Assembly: GCA_002418835.1 (NCBI GenBank)
Contig: DIEX01000031.1
Coordinates: 445,773-509,772 of the forward strand
From: Spirochaetia bacterium UBA5763
GTDB taxonomy: Bacteria > Spirochaetota > UBA4802 > UBA5550
Direction: 5' to 3'
Length of the DNA stretch: 64,000 bases
Part shown: positions 52,957 to 62,297 of the stretch, one piece after another
How the letters are laid out: each line of letters starts with the position of its first letter
How positions within the stretch are numbered: the first letter of the stretch is position 1
The notes under the pieces: model-generated
Databases searched by the model: none
Told to the model about the DNA's origin: nothing
What the model saw: the letters and a program-made list of their open reading frames with translations, nothing else
Made by a program: the position numbers and the translations under genes

Positions 52957-53777
52957 AGGAATTTGTTTTTGAGATAAATGAATCAAAGGAAGAACAATTA
53001 ACTTTTCAGTTGATGGAATCAGGATTTGCTTCGTTTTATTTTGAGAAATCAGGGAATAAAAATTTTCTGAAAATTTATACCGAAAATAATGATTTACCAT
53101 CGATATTGCTTAATGAAATTTCTGTCTCATCGTCAGATGTAGATCCTTCTTCATGGAGCAGAGCCTGGGGAGAAAATTATAAAGGAGATGAACTTACTTC
53201 GAATATTTTCATACTCCCTGAAGGAGCTGTTCCCCCTGATAAAAATTATAAAACTATAATTGAAATAGATCCATTTGATTCATTCGGAGACGGGCATCAT
53301 CCTACTACCCGTTTGTGCGGAATGCTTCTTGAAGATGAACTCTCGAACCATCACGATCCTTCTGCTCTTTCCATGCTCGATATAGGTACTGGTTCAGGAA
53401 TATTATCAATAGCAGCATGGGCTATGGGTGTGAGAGATATAGAACTTTTTGATTACGATCCTGTTGCTGCTGACAAAACTTTAAAAAATCTTAAACTTAA
53501 TGGAATTAACTCTTTATTACCATTTATTGATGATATTTATGAGTTCACATCTGTTAAAAAATATGATGTCATTACGGCAAATCTGCTTTCAAGATTACTT
53601 GAAGATAATATTGTCAAGGTGACAGAGCTCCTTAAACCGGAAGGCAGAATAATAGTCAGCGGTATAAGTACAAAATGGACAGAAGAAATGAAGAAAGTTT
53701 TTTCAGACAACCGGCTTCAAATCATTGAACATATGGTTATTGAGGAATGGAATGGTTTTTTGCTGACTAAAGCTTAA
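52953..53777 (+). CDS. prmA: Ribosomal protein L11 methyltransferase
   Basis: 274 residues. PrmA trimethylates L11. The short N-terminal substrate domain (about 1-75) is followed by IIEIDPFDSFGDGHHPTTRL (GTGxHxTT with Asp for Thr), LDIGTGSGILSIAAWAMG (motif I), DYDPVAADKTLKNLKLNG, and DVITANLLSRLL (motif IV, NPPY-like). The end (SGISTKWTEEMKKVF) is typical. ATG overlaps the stop of the VOC gene (ATGA), so they are translationally coupled. Other small-protein methyltransferases of this class are less likely. Confidence 0.92.
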   Translation: MKEFVFEINESKEEQLTFQLMESGFASFYFEKSGNKNFLKIYTENNDLPSILLNEISVSSSDVDPSSWSRAWGENYKGDELTSNIFILPEGAVPPDKNYKTIIEIDPFDSFGDGHHPTTRLCGMLLEDELSNHHDPSALSMLDIGTGSGILSIAAWAMGVRDIELFDYDPVAADKTLKNLKLNGINSLLPFIDDIYEFTSVKKYDVITANLLSRLLEDNIVKVTELLKPEGRIIVSGISTKWTEEMKKVFSDNRLQIIEHMVIEEWNGFLLTKA

Positions 53778-54027
53778 AGTTATATTTTAATATATAAATG
53801 TGATATCAATGCCTGCTGTTAAAGATTATATATAAAGGTGGTTACTGTAAAAAAGAAGTGCATATATTTAACTTTTTTATTACATTTAATCCAGACAAAT
53901 AATGGTTTACATATAGTGTGTAAATTTTAAACTATTTCAGGATTATTTAATTTTGAAATAGATTATAAATCTTTTGAATTAATTTAACGGTAGCTGTTAT
54001 GCGAAATAAACAGATATAACCGGATTG

Positions 54028-54056
54028 TTGACAAATCTATATATAAATGGTATAAT
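54028..54056 (+). promoter_or_regulatory. Consensus promoter directly abutting the mcsA start codon
   Basis: TTGACA (54028-54033), 17-nt spacer, TATAAT (54051-54056): full match to the sigma-70 consensus. The next three bases are the mcsA ATG, so a standard start site (about 7 nt past -10) would fall inside the coding region. No ribosome-binding site is present. Confidence 0.7.
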
Positions 54057-54599
54057 ATGTATTGTGAAAGATGTAAAAAAAATGAAGCAACAATTCATCT
54101 ATCAGAAATAATGAAAGATATAAAGTCCGAAGTACATCTATGTGAACACTGTGCAAGAGAAGTGGGTATTAATACCAAAATATCCAACTTTACTCTGACT
54201 CTCCCCGAAATGCTTACTTTTATGAATGTTGATGAAGTCAATGACTTTCAGGGGAAAAAACGCTGTGGTACTTGCGGCTGTGATTTTATTGAATACAAAA
54301 CTAATGGAAAACTTGGCTGTCCTGATTGTTATATTTATCTTGCTGATCAGCTTGAACCTGCACTTGTTACATTTCATGGAGATGCAAGGCATTGCGGTAA
54401 ATTTCCCGCTTTCAATGCTGCAAAACCGGATGAAACAATGATTGTTCAGGAGAATATAAAAAAACCTGATGATTTAGCAATACTTCAGTCTGAATTGAAT
54501 GAAGCGGTAAAGGATGAACGGTATGAAGATGCAGCTTTAATCCGTGACAGGATTAAAGAACTATCAGGTTCCATGGAAAACAGGATAATAAATAAATGA
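54057..54599 (+). CDS. mcsA: McsA, zinc-finger activator of the McsB kinase
   Basis: 180 residues. The N-terminal zinc fingers are CERCKKNEATIHLSEI...CEHCAREVG (Cys3, 6 and the CxxC near 29-32) and CGTCGCDFIEYK...CPDCY (about 72-95). The C-terminal UVR motif is ILQSELNEAVKDERYEDAALIRDRI (shown here in pieces: LNEAVKDERYEDAALIRD). In Bacillus, McsA binds McsB and stimulates it. ATG 54057 gives the usual start MYCERC. It overlaps mcsB by 4 bp. CtsR, which normally precedes mcsA in Firmicutes, is absent. Confidence 0.92.
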   Translation: MYCERCKKNEATIHLSEIMKDIKSEVHLCEHCAREVGINTKISNFTLTLPEMLTFMNVDEVNDFQGKKRCGTCGCDFIEYKTNGKLGCPDCYIYLADQLEPALVTFHGDARHCGKFPAFNAAKPDETMIVQENIKKPDDLAILQSELNEAVKDERYEDAALIRDRIKELSGSMENRIINK

Positions 54600-55660
54600 C
54601 AGGTCTTGAAGAAATTTTAAATGAAAGCAACAGTTTCTGGAGATGTAAAGGGCCCAGAAATGATATTGTTCTATCAAGCAGGGTGAGACTTGGCAGAAAC
54701 GTAAAAAGCCTGCACTTTCCTGATGTGATGGGTGACGGTGAAATGGAGTACCTGTTTGCACTTGCGGATAAATTTGCATTTAAAGAACCTTCCGGGAACA
54801 GGTGTCTCAGAATAAATTCACTGGATCTTCATTACAAACGGTTACTACGCGAAAAAAATATTATAACAAGTGAAATGGAGGGATCTGAAAAAAGTCTTGT
54901 AGTGGTTAATAAAAACAGGGGATTTACTCTGCTAATTAATGACTCAGATCATTTCAGAATACAGATTATAAAAGCCGGTTTTCAAATTCATGAAGCTTTT
55001 ATAGACGCCGATGCTGTTGATGATGAACTCAACAGTATTGTTCCATATGCGTTTTCAGAAAGATACGGTTATCTTTCATCAAATCCGGCAAATATCGGGA
55101 CCGGACTTAAGGTTTCAGCATTAATGCACCTGCCGGTTTTGACTATGCAGAAACGAATATCTGAAACAGTTTCTCCTGTTAAAGAGAGCGGGTTTCAGAT
55201 AACCGGCACTCTCGGTAACAGCGGCAGAATAATCGGGGGACTTTATATTATAAGCAACAGACGACAGTTCGGCCTGACTGAAGTTGATCTTGTTGAGACA
55301 GCTGATGATATTATCAGTAGAATTATTAAACTTGAAGATGATTCAAGGGATGAGTTCTTTTCAACTTCAAGACATGAACTTGAGGATACAGTCTGGCGTT
55401 CGCTCGGCATACTGCTTTATGCGAGAAGACTGAATTACGTTGAAGCTGTTGAGCATCTTTCCAGAGTCAGGCTTGGTGTTGTAATGTCGATCATAAAAGA
55501 TTACGATCTTGTCCATATAAACGACCTTATGGTTAAAGTACAATGGTCGCATTTACAGGAATATTACGGAATAAGATTCAGAAGTATCATAGACAGTGAC
55601 GAGTTCAGAGCAAATATGGTCAGGGCTGAATTAAAGAATAGTGGAGAGCTGGATGTTTGA
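54596..55660 (+). CDS. mcsB: McsB-like protein arginine kinase with altered guanidine-binding site
   Basis: 354 residues, normal McsB length. ATP-binding features are kept: VLSSRVRLGRNV (about 25-36) and HFRIQ (119-123). The three residues that contact the guanidinium in phosphagen and arginine kinases are all changed. NEEDH reads NDSDH (Ser117 at the catalytic Glu position), CPTN reads NPAN (Asn163 for Cys), and the RGxxGE loop reads TGTLGN (Thr203, Asn208). The neighbouring ClpC keeps its phosphoarginine-reading Glu residues. It may phosphorylate another substrate or act as a binding-only pseudokinase. Overlaps mcsA by 4 bp and clpC slightly. Confidence 0.9.
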   Translation: MTGLEEILNESNSFWRCKGPRNDIVLSSRVRLGRNVKSLHFPDVMGDGEMEYLFALADKFAFKEPSGNRCLRINSLDLHYKRLLREKNIITSEMEGSEKSLVVVNKNRGFTLLINDSDHFRIQIIKAGFQIHEAFIDADAVDDELNSIVPYAFSERYGYLSSNPANIGTGLKVSALMHLPVLTMQKRISETVSPVKESGFQITGTLGNSGRIIGGLYIISNRRQFGLTEVDLVETADDIISRIIKLEDDSRDEFFSTSRHELEDTVWRSLGILLYARRLNYVEAVEHLSRVRLGVVMSIIKDYDLVHINDLMVKVQWSHLQEYYGIRFRSIIDSDEFRANMVRAELKNSGELDV

Positions 55661-58121
55661 ATTTACAAAAAAATCACGAAAAATAATTGAAATATCCGCT
55701 CAGATTGAAGGGAAGAGACTGAATTCCGACGTCCTGGGCCCTGAACATATAATGCTCTCTCTGCTTAAGGACGATGATTCAGTTGCTGCACGGATAATGA
55801 AAAATCTCGGGATCAATTTTGAAAAAGTATTATTCCTGCTTGAGAAAAGTATCAAGTCAAAAAGTTCAGGTACAGCGCCTGAACAGATATCGGCAAATCA
55901 GTCTTTCAGAAATATTATTGAGTTTTCACGGGATGAGGCTAAAAATTTAAAAAATTCATACATCGGTACAGAGCATCTTCTTCTTGCCGTATTTAAAGAG
56001 GGGAGCTGCCCGGGGCTTCCTGAACTGGAAAAAAACGGAATCACTTATGATTCAGTAAGGGATGAAATTCTTCGTGTATTGGGAGTGAAAAGTAATCCGA
56101 GAAATATAGCAGTAAAAAGTGATGCAAAGCCTGCCTCTCTTGATGATTTCTCTACCGACCTCACTGCGCTTGCTGCTAAGGGAGAACTTGATCCGGTTAT
56201 CGGAAGAGACATTGAAATTGCCCGTGTAATAAGAATTCTTTCACGTAAGAGAAAAAATAATCCCATACTTATAGGCGAAGCAGGTGTGGGTAAAACAGCA
56301 ATTGTCGAAGGCCTTGCACAGAGAATAGTGAAACAGGATGTGCCGGAAACTCTTTACGGTTACAGGCTTCTTGCGCTTGACCTTTCATCTATAGTTGCAG
56401 GTACCAAATACAGAGGTGAGTTTGAAGAACGTCTTAAAAAGCTTGTACTGGAGATAAAGAACAGCGAAAAACTTGTAATATTTATAGATGAGATACACAC
56501 TATTACAGGCGCGGGGGCTGCGGAAGGAGCTATTGACGCTGCCAATATTCTTAAACCTGCTCTTGCAAGGGGAGAGCTCCAATGTATCGGCGCAACAACA
56601 ATGACCGAATATAAGCTTTACATAGAAAAAGACAGTGCTCTTGTAAGGCGTTTTCAGAATATTATAATCGATGAACCGGATACTGATGAAACTTTGAATA
56701 TTCTTCAAGGCCTGAAAGAGACTTATGAAAAATATCACAAAGTTACTTACTCGGAGGATGCGCTTGAAGAAGCTGTTATGCTCGCAGACAGATATATCAA
56801 CGACAGATATTTTCCTGACAAAGCAATTGATCTTATTGATGAAGCGGGAGCCATGGCCAGGTATGATAATATTGAAAAACCCTCCGAAATAACAGAACTT
56901 GAAAATGAAATTAAACGTCTTAATGAAAATAAGGTTGAACTTGTTCAGGCACAGGAATATGAACAGGCAGCGCGTATAAGAGATATAATCTCTGAAAAGA
57001 AAGATAAACTCGAAATAATTTCTGCCGAATGGCTTAATAGGACTAACAGGTTTGAAGTGCTAGTAAAACCTTCTCTTATTGCCAAGGTTGTTGCAGAGAT
57101 GACCGGCATACCAGTTGAGGAACTCGAAGAGGACGAATCTGAAAAACTCCTCAACATGGAGGACTATCTTAACAAAAGAGTATTCGGGCAGAAAGAGGCA
57201 ATAGAAACTGTGAGCAGGGCTATAAGGAGATCAAGAGTCGGGCTCGGCAGGGATGACAGGCCTAACGGTTCATTTATATTTCTGGGGCCCACAGGGGTAG
57301 GGAAGACAGAGTTGGGGAGAGCTCTTGCGGAGTTTCTCTTCGGTGATGAAAAAAATCTTATCCGTCTCGATATGTCGGAATTCATGGAGAAGCATTCCGT
57401 ATCACGTCTTATAGGCTCACCGCCGGGATACGTCGGCTATGAAGAAGGAGGACAGCTCACTGAAAAAGTACGGAGGAAACCTTATTCCGTTGTTCTCCTT
57501 GATGAAATAGAGAAAGCGCATCCGGATATTTTTAATATATTACTACAGGTACTTGATGAAGGTGAACTTACCGACTCTTCAGGAACTACAGTAAGTTTTA
57601 GAGATACAATTCTTATAATGACATCGAATGTCGGCAACAGCGGCTCTGACACAACAGGTACTCTCGGATTCGGCAAGGTTAACGATAACAGCTATAACAG
57701 GGATAAAATTTCAGAGGGCCTGAAAAAAATATTCTCACCTGAACTTCTTAACAGAATAGATGAAACAGTTTATTTTAATAAACTTAATATTGATGATTTT
57801 ACTTCGATTGCTGATCTGATGATAAAAGAAGTTTCTGAAAAAATGAGTCATAACGGCATTGAACTTGTTGTACCGAAAAATGTCAGAAAACATCTTGTTG
57901 AACAGGGTTTTGATCCGAAAACAGGCGCACGAAATCTGAGAAGAATCATTCAGCGTGAAATTGAAGACCGAATTTCTGAAAAAATATTAAAAGATAAATC
58001 TAGCGAAAAAGCGGTCATTAAAGCAGGTTTGAAAAACGGTATAATTTTCTTTAAATCAAGTGTAGCCGTTGATGACCAGCCGGCTGATGTTGAAAAAAAA
58101 GGAGCTGCGCTTAAAGTATAA
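55653..58121 (+). CDS. clpC: ClpC AAA+ unfoldase
   Basis: About 822 residues. The start is ATG 55653 (MFEFTKKSRK), with GGAG 8 nt upstream; an earlier in-frame GTG at 55641 is not used. Double Clp-N repeats (1-140) contain LGPEHIM (Glu31) and IGTEHLLL (Glu107), matching B. subtilis ClpC Glu32 and Glu106, which recognise phosphoarginine. AAA-1: GEAGVGKTAIVEG (about 208) and IFIDEIHTITGAG. A UVR-type coiled coil (about 420-460) binds McsA. AAA-2: GPTGVGKTELGRALAEFLFG (about 544) and LLDEIEKAHPD. It unfolds proteins for ClpP, which is not in the window. Confidence 0.96.
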   Translation: MFEFTKKSRKIIEISAQIEGKRLNSDVLGPEHIMLSLLKDDDSVAARIMKNLGINFEKVLFLLEKSIKSKSSGTAPEQISANQSFRNIIEFSRDEAKNLKNSYIGTEHLLLAVFKEGSCPGLPELEKNGITYDSVRDEILRVLGVKSNPRNIAVKSDAKPASLDDFSTDLTALAAKGELDPVIGRDIEIARVIRILSRKRKNNPILIGEAGVGKTAIVEGLAQRIVKQDVPETLYGYRLLALDLSSIVAGTKYRGEFEERLKKLVLEIKNSEKLVIFIDEIHTITGAGAAEGAIDAANILKPALARGELQCIGATTMTEYKLYIEKDSALVRRFQNIIIDEPDTDETLNILQGLKETYEKYHKVTYSEDALEEAVMLADRYINDRYFPDKAIDLIDEAGAMARYDNIEKPSEITELENEIKRLNENKVELVQAQEYEQAARIRDIISEKKDKLEIISAEWLNRTNRFEVLVKPSLIAKVVAEMTGIPVEELEEDESEKLLNMEDYLNKRVFGQKEAIETVSRAIRRSRVGLGRDDRPNGSFIFLGPTGVGKTELGRALAEFLFGDEKNLIRLDMSEFMEKHSVSRLIGSPPGYVGYEEGGQLTEKVRRKPYSVVLLDEIEKAHPDIFNILLQVLDEGELTDSSGTTVSFRDTILIMTSNVGNSGSDTTGTLGFGKVNDNSYNRDKISEGLKKIFSPELLNRIDETVYFNKLNIDDFTSIADLMIKEVSEKMSHNGIELVVPKNVRKHLVEQGFDPKTGARNLRRIIQREIEDRISEKILKDKSSEKAVIKAGLKNGIIFFKSSVAVDDQPADVEKKGAALKV

Positions 58122-58205
58122 AATACTTGATTTTTCTTCCACACTGAAAATTAGTGTCTAACCAGGCTGAATCGTAATAATTCATATCAGTATGTAAAAA
58201 TCGGA

Positions 58206-58241
58206 CATCAGAAATTTTTCATAAAGACTAAATTTCTGATG
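58206..58241. repeat. Inverted repeat between clpC and leuC
   Basis: CATCAGAAATTT (58206-58217) and its exact complement AAATTTCTGATG (58230-58241), 12-nt spacer. There is no T-tract. It could be an operator for leuC or an imperfect end signal for clpC. Confidence 0.5.
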
Positions 58242-58372
58242 AACCGTTACATTTTGCTGCAATAAACAAATCATGTATTCTGCATAACTGTACTTTATAT
58301 GGTTAGCAAAGAGTCATTCAACAGGTTTATTTATTCTATTGACTTCATCTTATTTTCAAAAAGAGGAAATAT

Positions 58373-59662
58373 ATGGGAAAAACAATCACAGAAAAAATTT
58401 TTGATTCACACAGAATCGAGGAACTATCGGGCGGCATTTCTGTCCTGAAGCTTGATGCTGTGTTCTGTCATGAAATAACAACTCCGATTGCAATTAATGA
58501 TCTAATCGCGCGCGGAAAGGATCGTGTTTTTGATCCATCTAAAATCAAAGTAGTTATAGATCATGTGACACCCTCAAAAGATACAAAAACCGCAATACAG
58601 GCTAAAACTTTGAGGGATTGGGCAAGAAGAAACGGTATAAAGGATTTTTTTGACGTGGGGAGAAATGGTGTTTGTCATGCAATCTTCCCGGAAAAAGGTT
58701 TCACCAGGCCCGGTTATACGATAATAATGGGAGACTCTCATACATGTACTCATGGCGCATTCGGAGCCTTTGCTGCGGGTGTTGGTACAACAGATCTGGA
58801 AGTGGGGATGCTGAAAGGGGTATGTACATTTAAGGCGCCCAGAACCATGAAATTTAATCTTACAGGAAAACTTCCTGAAGGCGTTTATGCCAAGGATGTA
58901 ATTCTTTATATAATCGGAATGATCGGAGTTAACGGTGCAACAAATAGAATTATGGAATTTACCGGTTCTGTTATTGATGATATGAGTATGGAATCAAGAA
59001 TGACGCTCTGTAACATGGCTATTGAAGCGGGTGGTACAAGCGGAGTCTGTTATCCTGACATGAAAACTGTTGATTATCTCTGGGAACATATCAGGGGAGA
59101 ATATAAATCAAAAGAAGCCGCATTAACAGATTTTAAAAAGTGGGTATCTGACGCCGATGCTGACTTTGAAAAAGTTTTTGATATTGATGTAAATGCCCTT
59201 GAACCTATGGCAACATATGGTTATAAACCTGATGAAGTAAAACCTGTAAGAGAGCTTGAAGGCGCTGATGTTGACCAGGTTTATATCGGTTCATGTACAA
59301 ACGGACGTATTGAAGATCTTCGCATAGCAGCAGCGATCCTGAAAGGGAAAAAGATTAGTGATAATGTCAGAGGAGTTGTTTCTCCAGCAACACCGGATAT
59401 TTTTAAAAAGGCTTTAGATGAAGGAATTATCCAGGTTTTCATGGATTCAGGATTCTGTGTAACTAATCCGACATGCGGAGCATGTTTAGGGATGAGTAAC
59501 GGTGTCCTTGCTCCGGGTGAAGTCTGTGCTTCTACTACTAACAGAAATTTTAACGGCAGAATGGGCAAGGGTGGGATGGTACATCTCATGAGTCCTGCGA
59601 CAGCCGCAGCAACAGCAATTAAAGGTAAAATCGCCAATTCAGAGTTATTCAGGAGGAAATAG
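58373..59662 (+). CDS. leuC: 3-isopropylmalate dehydratase large subunit (archaeal-type LeuC/HacA family)
   Basis: 429 residues, of the two-subunit, shorter type. It isomerises 2-isopropylmalate to 3-isopropylmalate in leucine synthesis with an aconitase-type 4Fe-4S cluster. Seen: KVVIDHVTPSKD, GDSHTCTHGAFGAFAAGVGT, QVYIGSCTNGRIEDLR (Cys near 307), NPTCGACLG (Cys near 366 and 369), STTNRNFNGRMGKGG. GAGG precedes the ATG. leuD follows after 5 bp. Relatives act on homoaconitate or dimethylmalate; leucine synthesis is the default but not proven. A 12-bp inverted repeat lies upstream. Confidence 0.9.
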   Translation: MGKTITEKIFDSHRIEELSGGISVLKLDAVFCHEITTPIAINDLIARGKDRVFDPSKIKVVIDHVTPSKDTKTAIQAKTLRDWARRNGIKDFFDVGRNGVCHAIFPEKGFTRPGYTIIMGDSHTCTHGAFGAFAAGVGTTDLEVGMLKGVCTFKAPRTMKFNLTGKLPEGVYAKDVILYIIGMIGVNGATNRIMEFTGSVIDDMSMESRMTLCNMAIEAGGTSGVCYPDMKTVDYLWEHIRGEYKSKEAALTDFKKWVSDADADFEKVFDIDVNALEPMATYGYKPDEVKPVRELEGADVDQVYIGSCTNGRIEDLRIAAAILKGKKISDNVRGVVSPATPDIFKKALDEGIIQVFMDSGFCVTNPTCGACLGMSNGVLAPGEVCASTTNRNFNGRMGKGGMVHLMSPATAAATAIKGKIANSELFRRK

Positions 59663-59667
59663 TTTTT

Positions 59668-60192
59668 ATGAAAAATTTCAGCGGAAAAGTTCTCTTTCTT
59701 GACAGGGCTGATATAAATACAGATGAAATCATTCCGGCAAAGTATCTCACAGAGAGTACAAAAGATGCTCTGAAGCCATATCTCCTTGAAGACCTTAAAC
59801 TTGAAGGATTCAATCAGAAAAAAGATATAGAAGACGCAGAAGTAATAGTTACAAGAGTAAACTTCGGATGCGGATCATCAAGAGAACATGCACCCTGGGC
59901 ACTTGAAGTCAATGAGATAAATCTTGTCATAGCTGTTGATTTTGCCCGGATATTCAGGCAGAATATGTATAATTGCGGCATGATGGCTGTGGAGCTCCCG
60001 GCGCAAACCATTGACATGCTCTTCTCTAAATTCTCCGGTAGGGAAACTTTTGTTGAGACAGATTTCGATACAGGGACCTTTACTTTTAAATCAGGAGATC
60101 TAATTGAAACTGTCTCATTCAATATATCAGAATTTGACAGAGATCTTGTGAAGGCAGACGGCTGGGTTGATTATGCTGATGCACGTTACTGA
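59668..60192 (+). CDS. leuD: 3-isopropylmalate dehydratase small subunit
   Basis: 174 residues, the swivel domain. Seen: DINTDEIIPAKYLTESTKD (the substrate-specificity loop), VNFGCGSSREHAPWAL (active-site Ser and Arg), and AVDFARIFRQNMYNCGMMAVEL. It works with LeuC, encoded 5 bp upstream. The ribosome-binding site is AGGAGG inside the end of leuC. Its 3' end overlaps the stop of the convergent AsmA-like gene by 7 bp. Substrate calls share the uncertainty noted for the large subunit. Confidence 0.9.
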   Translation: MKNFSGKVLFLDRADINTDEIIPAKYLTESTKDALKPYLLEDLKLEGFNQKKDIEDAEVIVTRVNFGCGSSREHAPWALEVNEINLVIAVDFARIFRQNMYNCGMMAVELPAQTIDMLFSKFSGRETFVETDFDTGTFTFKSGDLIETVSFNISEFDRDLVKADGWVDYADARY

Positions 60193-62297
60193 TTCTTTTT
60201 AAGCATCTTTATGTTTTTACTGTCGGTAATATTACCGTTCAGTAAAAACGGTATGGTATACCATCTTCCGCTCAGGTATTCATTATAAAAAGCGATAGCT
60301 GGACGTGGTATATCTTTAATAAAATGATTATTAAATTCAAGTTTCATCGACAGGTTGCTGGCACTAAGATCACTGTTTATTTTACCATTCATGGATAATC
60401 TAATATCTTCTGAATTAAAGATAAATGAATTGATCATCAGATCCCGGCCATTTACATCAATATTACCGTAGATTTTACTGAACTCCAGATCCTTAAGCTT
60501 GTATCTAAGTTCAGCCAGAAATATAATTAAACCATTCTGAATCCCTGTGTTTACAACTTTGCCTTTCGAGACACTGAAAGTTGCATTACCTTTAAGTGTC
60601 TCTGTCATGTTTTCCCTGAAACCAAAACCGAGGTTAAAGGACCCGTCAGCAAATCCGAATAGCCTGTTATTCAGATTATCATTTGTGAATTTAAGGTCAT
60701 TGACTTTCATTCCGTTAAATCTTGCATTGATATGGGCAGTGGGAAAATCACCGGATAATTCAATTTTACCTGAACCATTTAAACTCCCGCTCAGAAGAGA
60801 TGTGTCAACCCGGTTCAGTTTTATTGTTTTTCCTGATGCTGCAAAATCCGCATGATTGTTTTTAAATAAAAATTTGTCATAAATTATTTCTTCAACCTGA
60901 ATTTTACCGCTGATGTTAACAGGGAAAGAAAAATCTGAAGACGATTTTCCGCTGCTAAGGCTTATGTTGTTAACATCAAGTTTGTTACCTTTTATAAAAA
61001 CGTAAATACTTTTAAAATTGCTGTCAGTGGCGGCAAGGGAAACATTAAAATTGCTGCCGAATATTTTTACCGGTACGCTTTCTTTTTTGAAAATATTATT
61101 TACAAGTTCTATTTCTGTATTAAGTCCGCTGAAAACTTCTGTACGGTCTTTATAACTGCACTCTGAAATCTGCATTCTTCCATTAAATTTTGAACCATTA
61201 TAGGATAGACTTCCCCTGAGATTACCTGAGAATCCTGAAGGTATGCCGCTTTCAAGCTGTCTTAAATCAGATATTGAATAATTCAGGTTTGAAACAGAGA
61301 ATCTTCTAACCTCACCGGCTTTTGTTGAAATAAAAAGATCTTCAAGAACTGAGGACGAATTATTCAGTTTGTTTTTTGCATCTTTTATAACAACAGTATC
61401 ATTCTCTATATTTACAACACATGAACCATCAGCATGAATAATACTTTTGCTTTTATTCAGGGTTGATGTAACTTTTGCATGACCTTTTATTACCGGAAGC
61501 TGTATTTCAAAATTGTCTATTAAACCGTTAACTGTCTGAAATGGAAGTTTCAGCGGTTTATCCGGAAATCCATAAACCCAGTTCAAAGAACAATTTTCAA
61601 GTTTTATAATCCCGGTAATTTTTAATTTTTCTGAAATATCAATGGTTATCTCAGGATACAATTTACCTCTTCCTGACGGAAGTTCAATTCCGGCTTCAGA
61701 GAGGTTGAAAATATTATCTTTTTTCAGTCTGAAGGTGCCATTAACCTGGTACTGGCCTTCTAATGGTTTAAAATCAGCAGGAGGGTTCACAAGGTTCAAA
61801 GAACAATCACTAAGAATGATTTCATTAATTTTAAAACTGGATTTACTCTCTTCTGCTGCTGGCGTTTCCGGTTTTAAGTTATCGAAAATTCTTTCAATAT
61901 TACTTTTACCGGTATTGTCAAAACTCCATCGTATTAAAAGGTTTTTAAAATAAAGTTTATTGATAGTATAATCTTTTCGCAGCAGTGAAAAAAGCGAGAA
62001 TTGTATTATGGCTTCTTCAGCCTTCAATAGTGATTTGTCATCCGGAAGTATGTTGCCGTTTTCGTCTGAATCGGATATTGTTACACCCTGAAGTATAACC
62101 CCTCTGATGCTGTATCTGAGAGATTTTATATCTACTTTGCGTCCGAGAGCAGTTTCAGATTTAGTTTTAATCAGATTAAGTACGGATTCTTCCGGGTAGA
62201 AATAGAATAAAAGAGCAGCGCCTGATAAGAGAACGGCTGTAGTGCTGATAAAGACAATTGTTCCAATTTTCAGGTATTTTGCGATTCTTTTTTTCAT
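60186..62297 (-). CDS. AsmA-like / DUF748-type inner membrane-anchored periplasmic protein
   Basis: 703 residues. A single N-terminal membrane segment (IGTIVFISTTAVLLSGAALL) leaves a long periplasmic part. SETALGRKVDIKSLRYSIRG is the typical start of AsmA domains ('tg.dv.i..v..'), followed by hundreds of residues of short beta strands with Asn/Ser turns, and at the end an AsmA C-terminal-like region (GNATFSVSKGKVVNTGIQNG, about 575-595). The family includes TamB, YhdP and AsmA, tube-like proteins that move phospholipid to the outer membrane. Starts by ATGA overlap with the cNMP gene. Confidence 0.83.
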   Translation of the reverse strand: MKKRIAKYLKIGTIVFISTTAVLLSGAALLFYFYPEESVLNLIKTKSETALGRKVDIKSLRYSIRGVILQGVTISDSDENGNILPDDKSLLKAEEAIIQFSLFSLLRKDYTINKLYFKNLLIRWSFDNTGKSNIERIFDNLKPETPAAEESKSSFKINEIILSDCSLNLVNPPADFKPLEGQYQVNGTFRLKKDNIFNLSEAGIELPSGRGKLYPEITIDISEKLKITGIIKLENCSLNWVYGFPDKPLKLPFQTVNGLIDNFEIQLPVIKGHAKVTSTLNKSKSIIHADGSCVVNIENDTVVIKDAKNKLNNSSSVLEDLFISTKAGEVRRFSVSNLNYSISDLRQLESGIPSGFSGNLRGSLSYNGSKFNGRMQISECSYKDRTEVFSGLNTEIELVNNIFKKESVPVKIFGSNFNVSLAATDSNFKSIYVFIKGNKLDVNNISLSSGKSSSDFSFPVNISGKIQVEEIIYDKFLFKNNHADFAASGKTIKLNRVDTSLLSGSLNGSGKIELSGDFPTAHINARFNGMKVNDLKFTNDNLNNRLFGFADGSFNLGFGFRENMTETLKGNATFSVSKGKVVNTGIQNGLIIFLAELRYKLKDLEFSKIYGNIDVNGRDLMINSFIFNSEDIRLSMNGKINSDLSASNLSMKLEFNNHFIKDIPRPAIAFYNEYLSGRWYTIPFLLNGNITDSKNIKMLKKNQ

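Noticed and set aside
53778..54056. CtsR or CIRCE heat-shock operator upstream of mcsA
   Set aside because: Neither the CtsR heptad repeat nor the CIRCE 9-bp inverted repeat is present.
58206..58372. T-box or leucine attenuator ahead of leuC
   Set aside because: A 12-bp inverted repeat exists but there is no T-tract, leader peptide with Leu codons, or T-box sequence.
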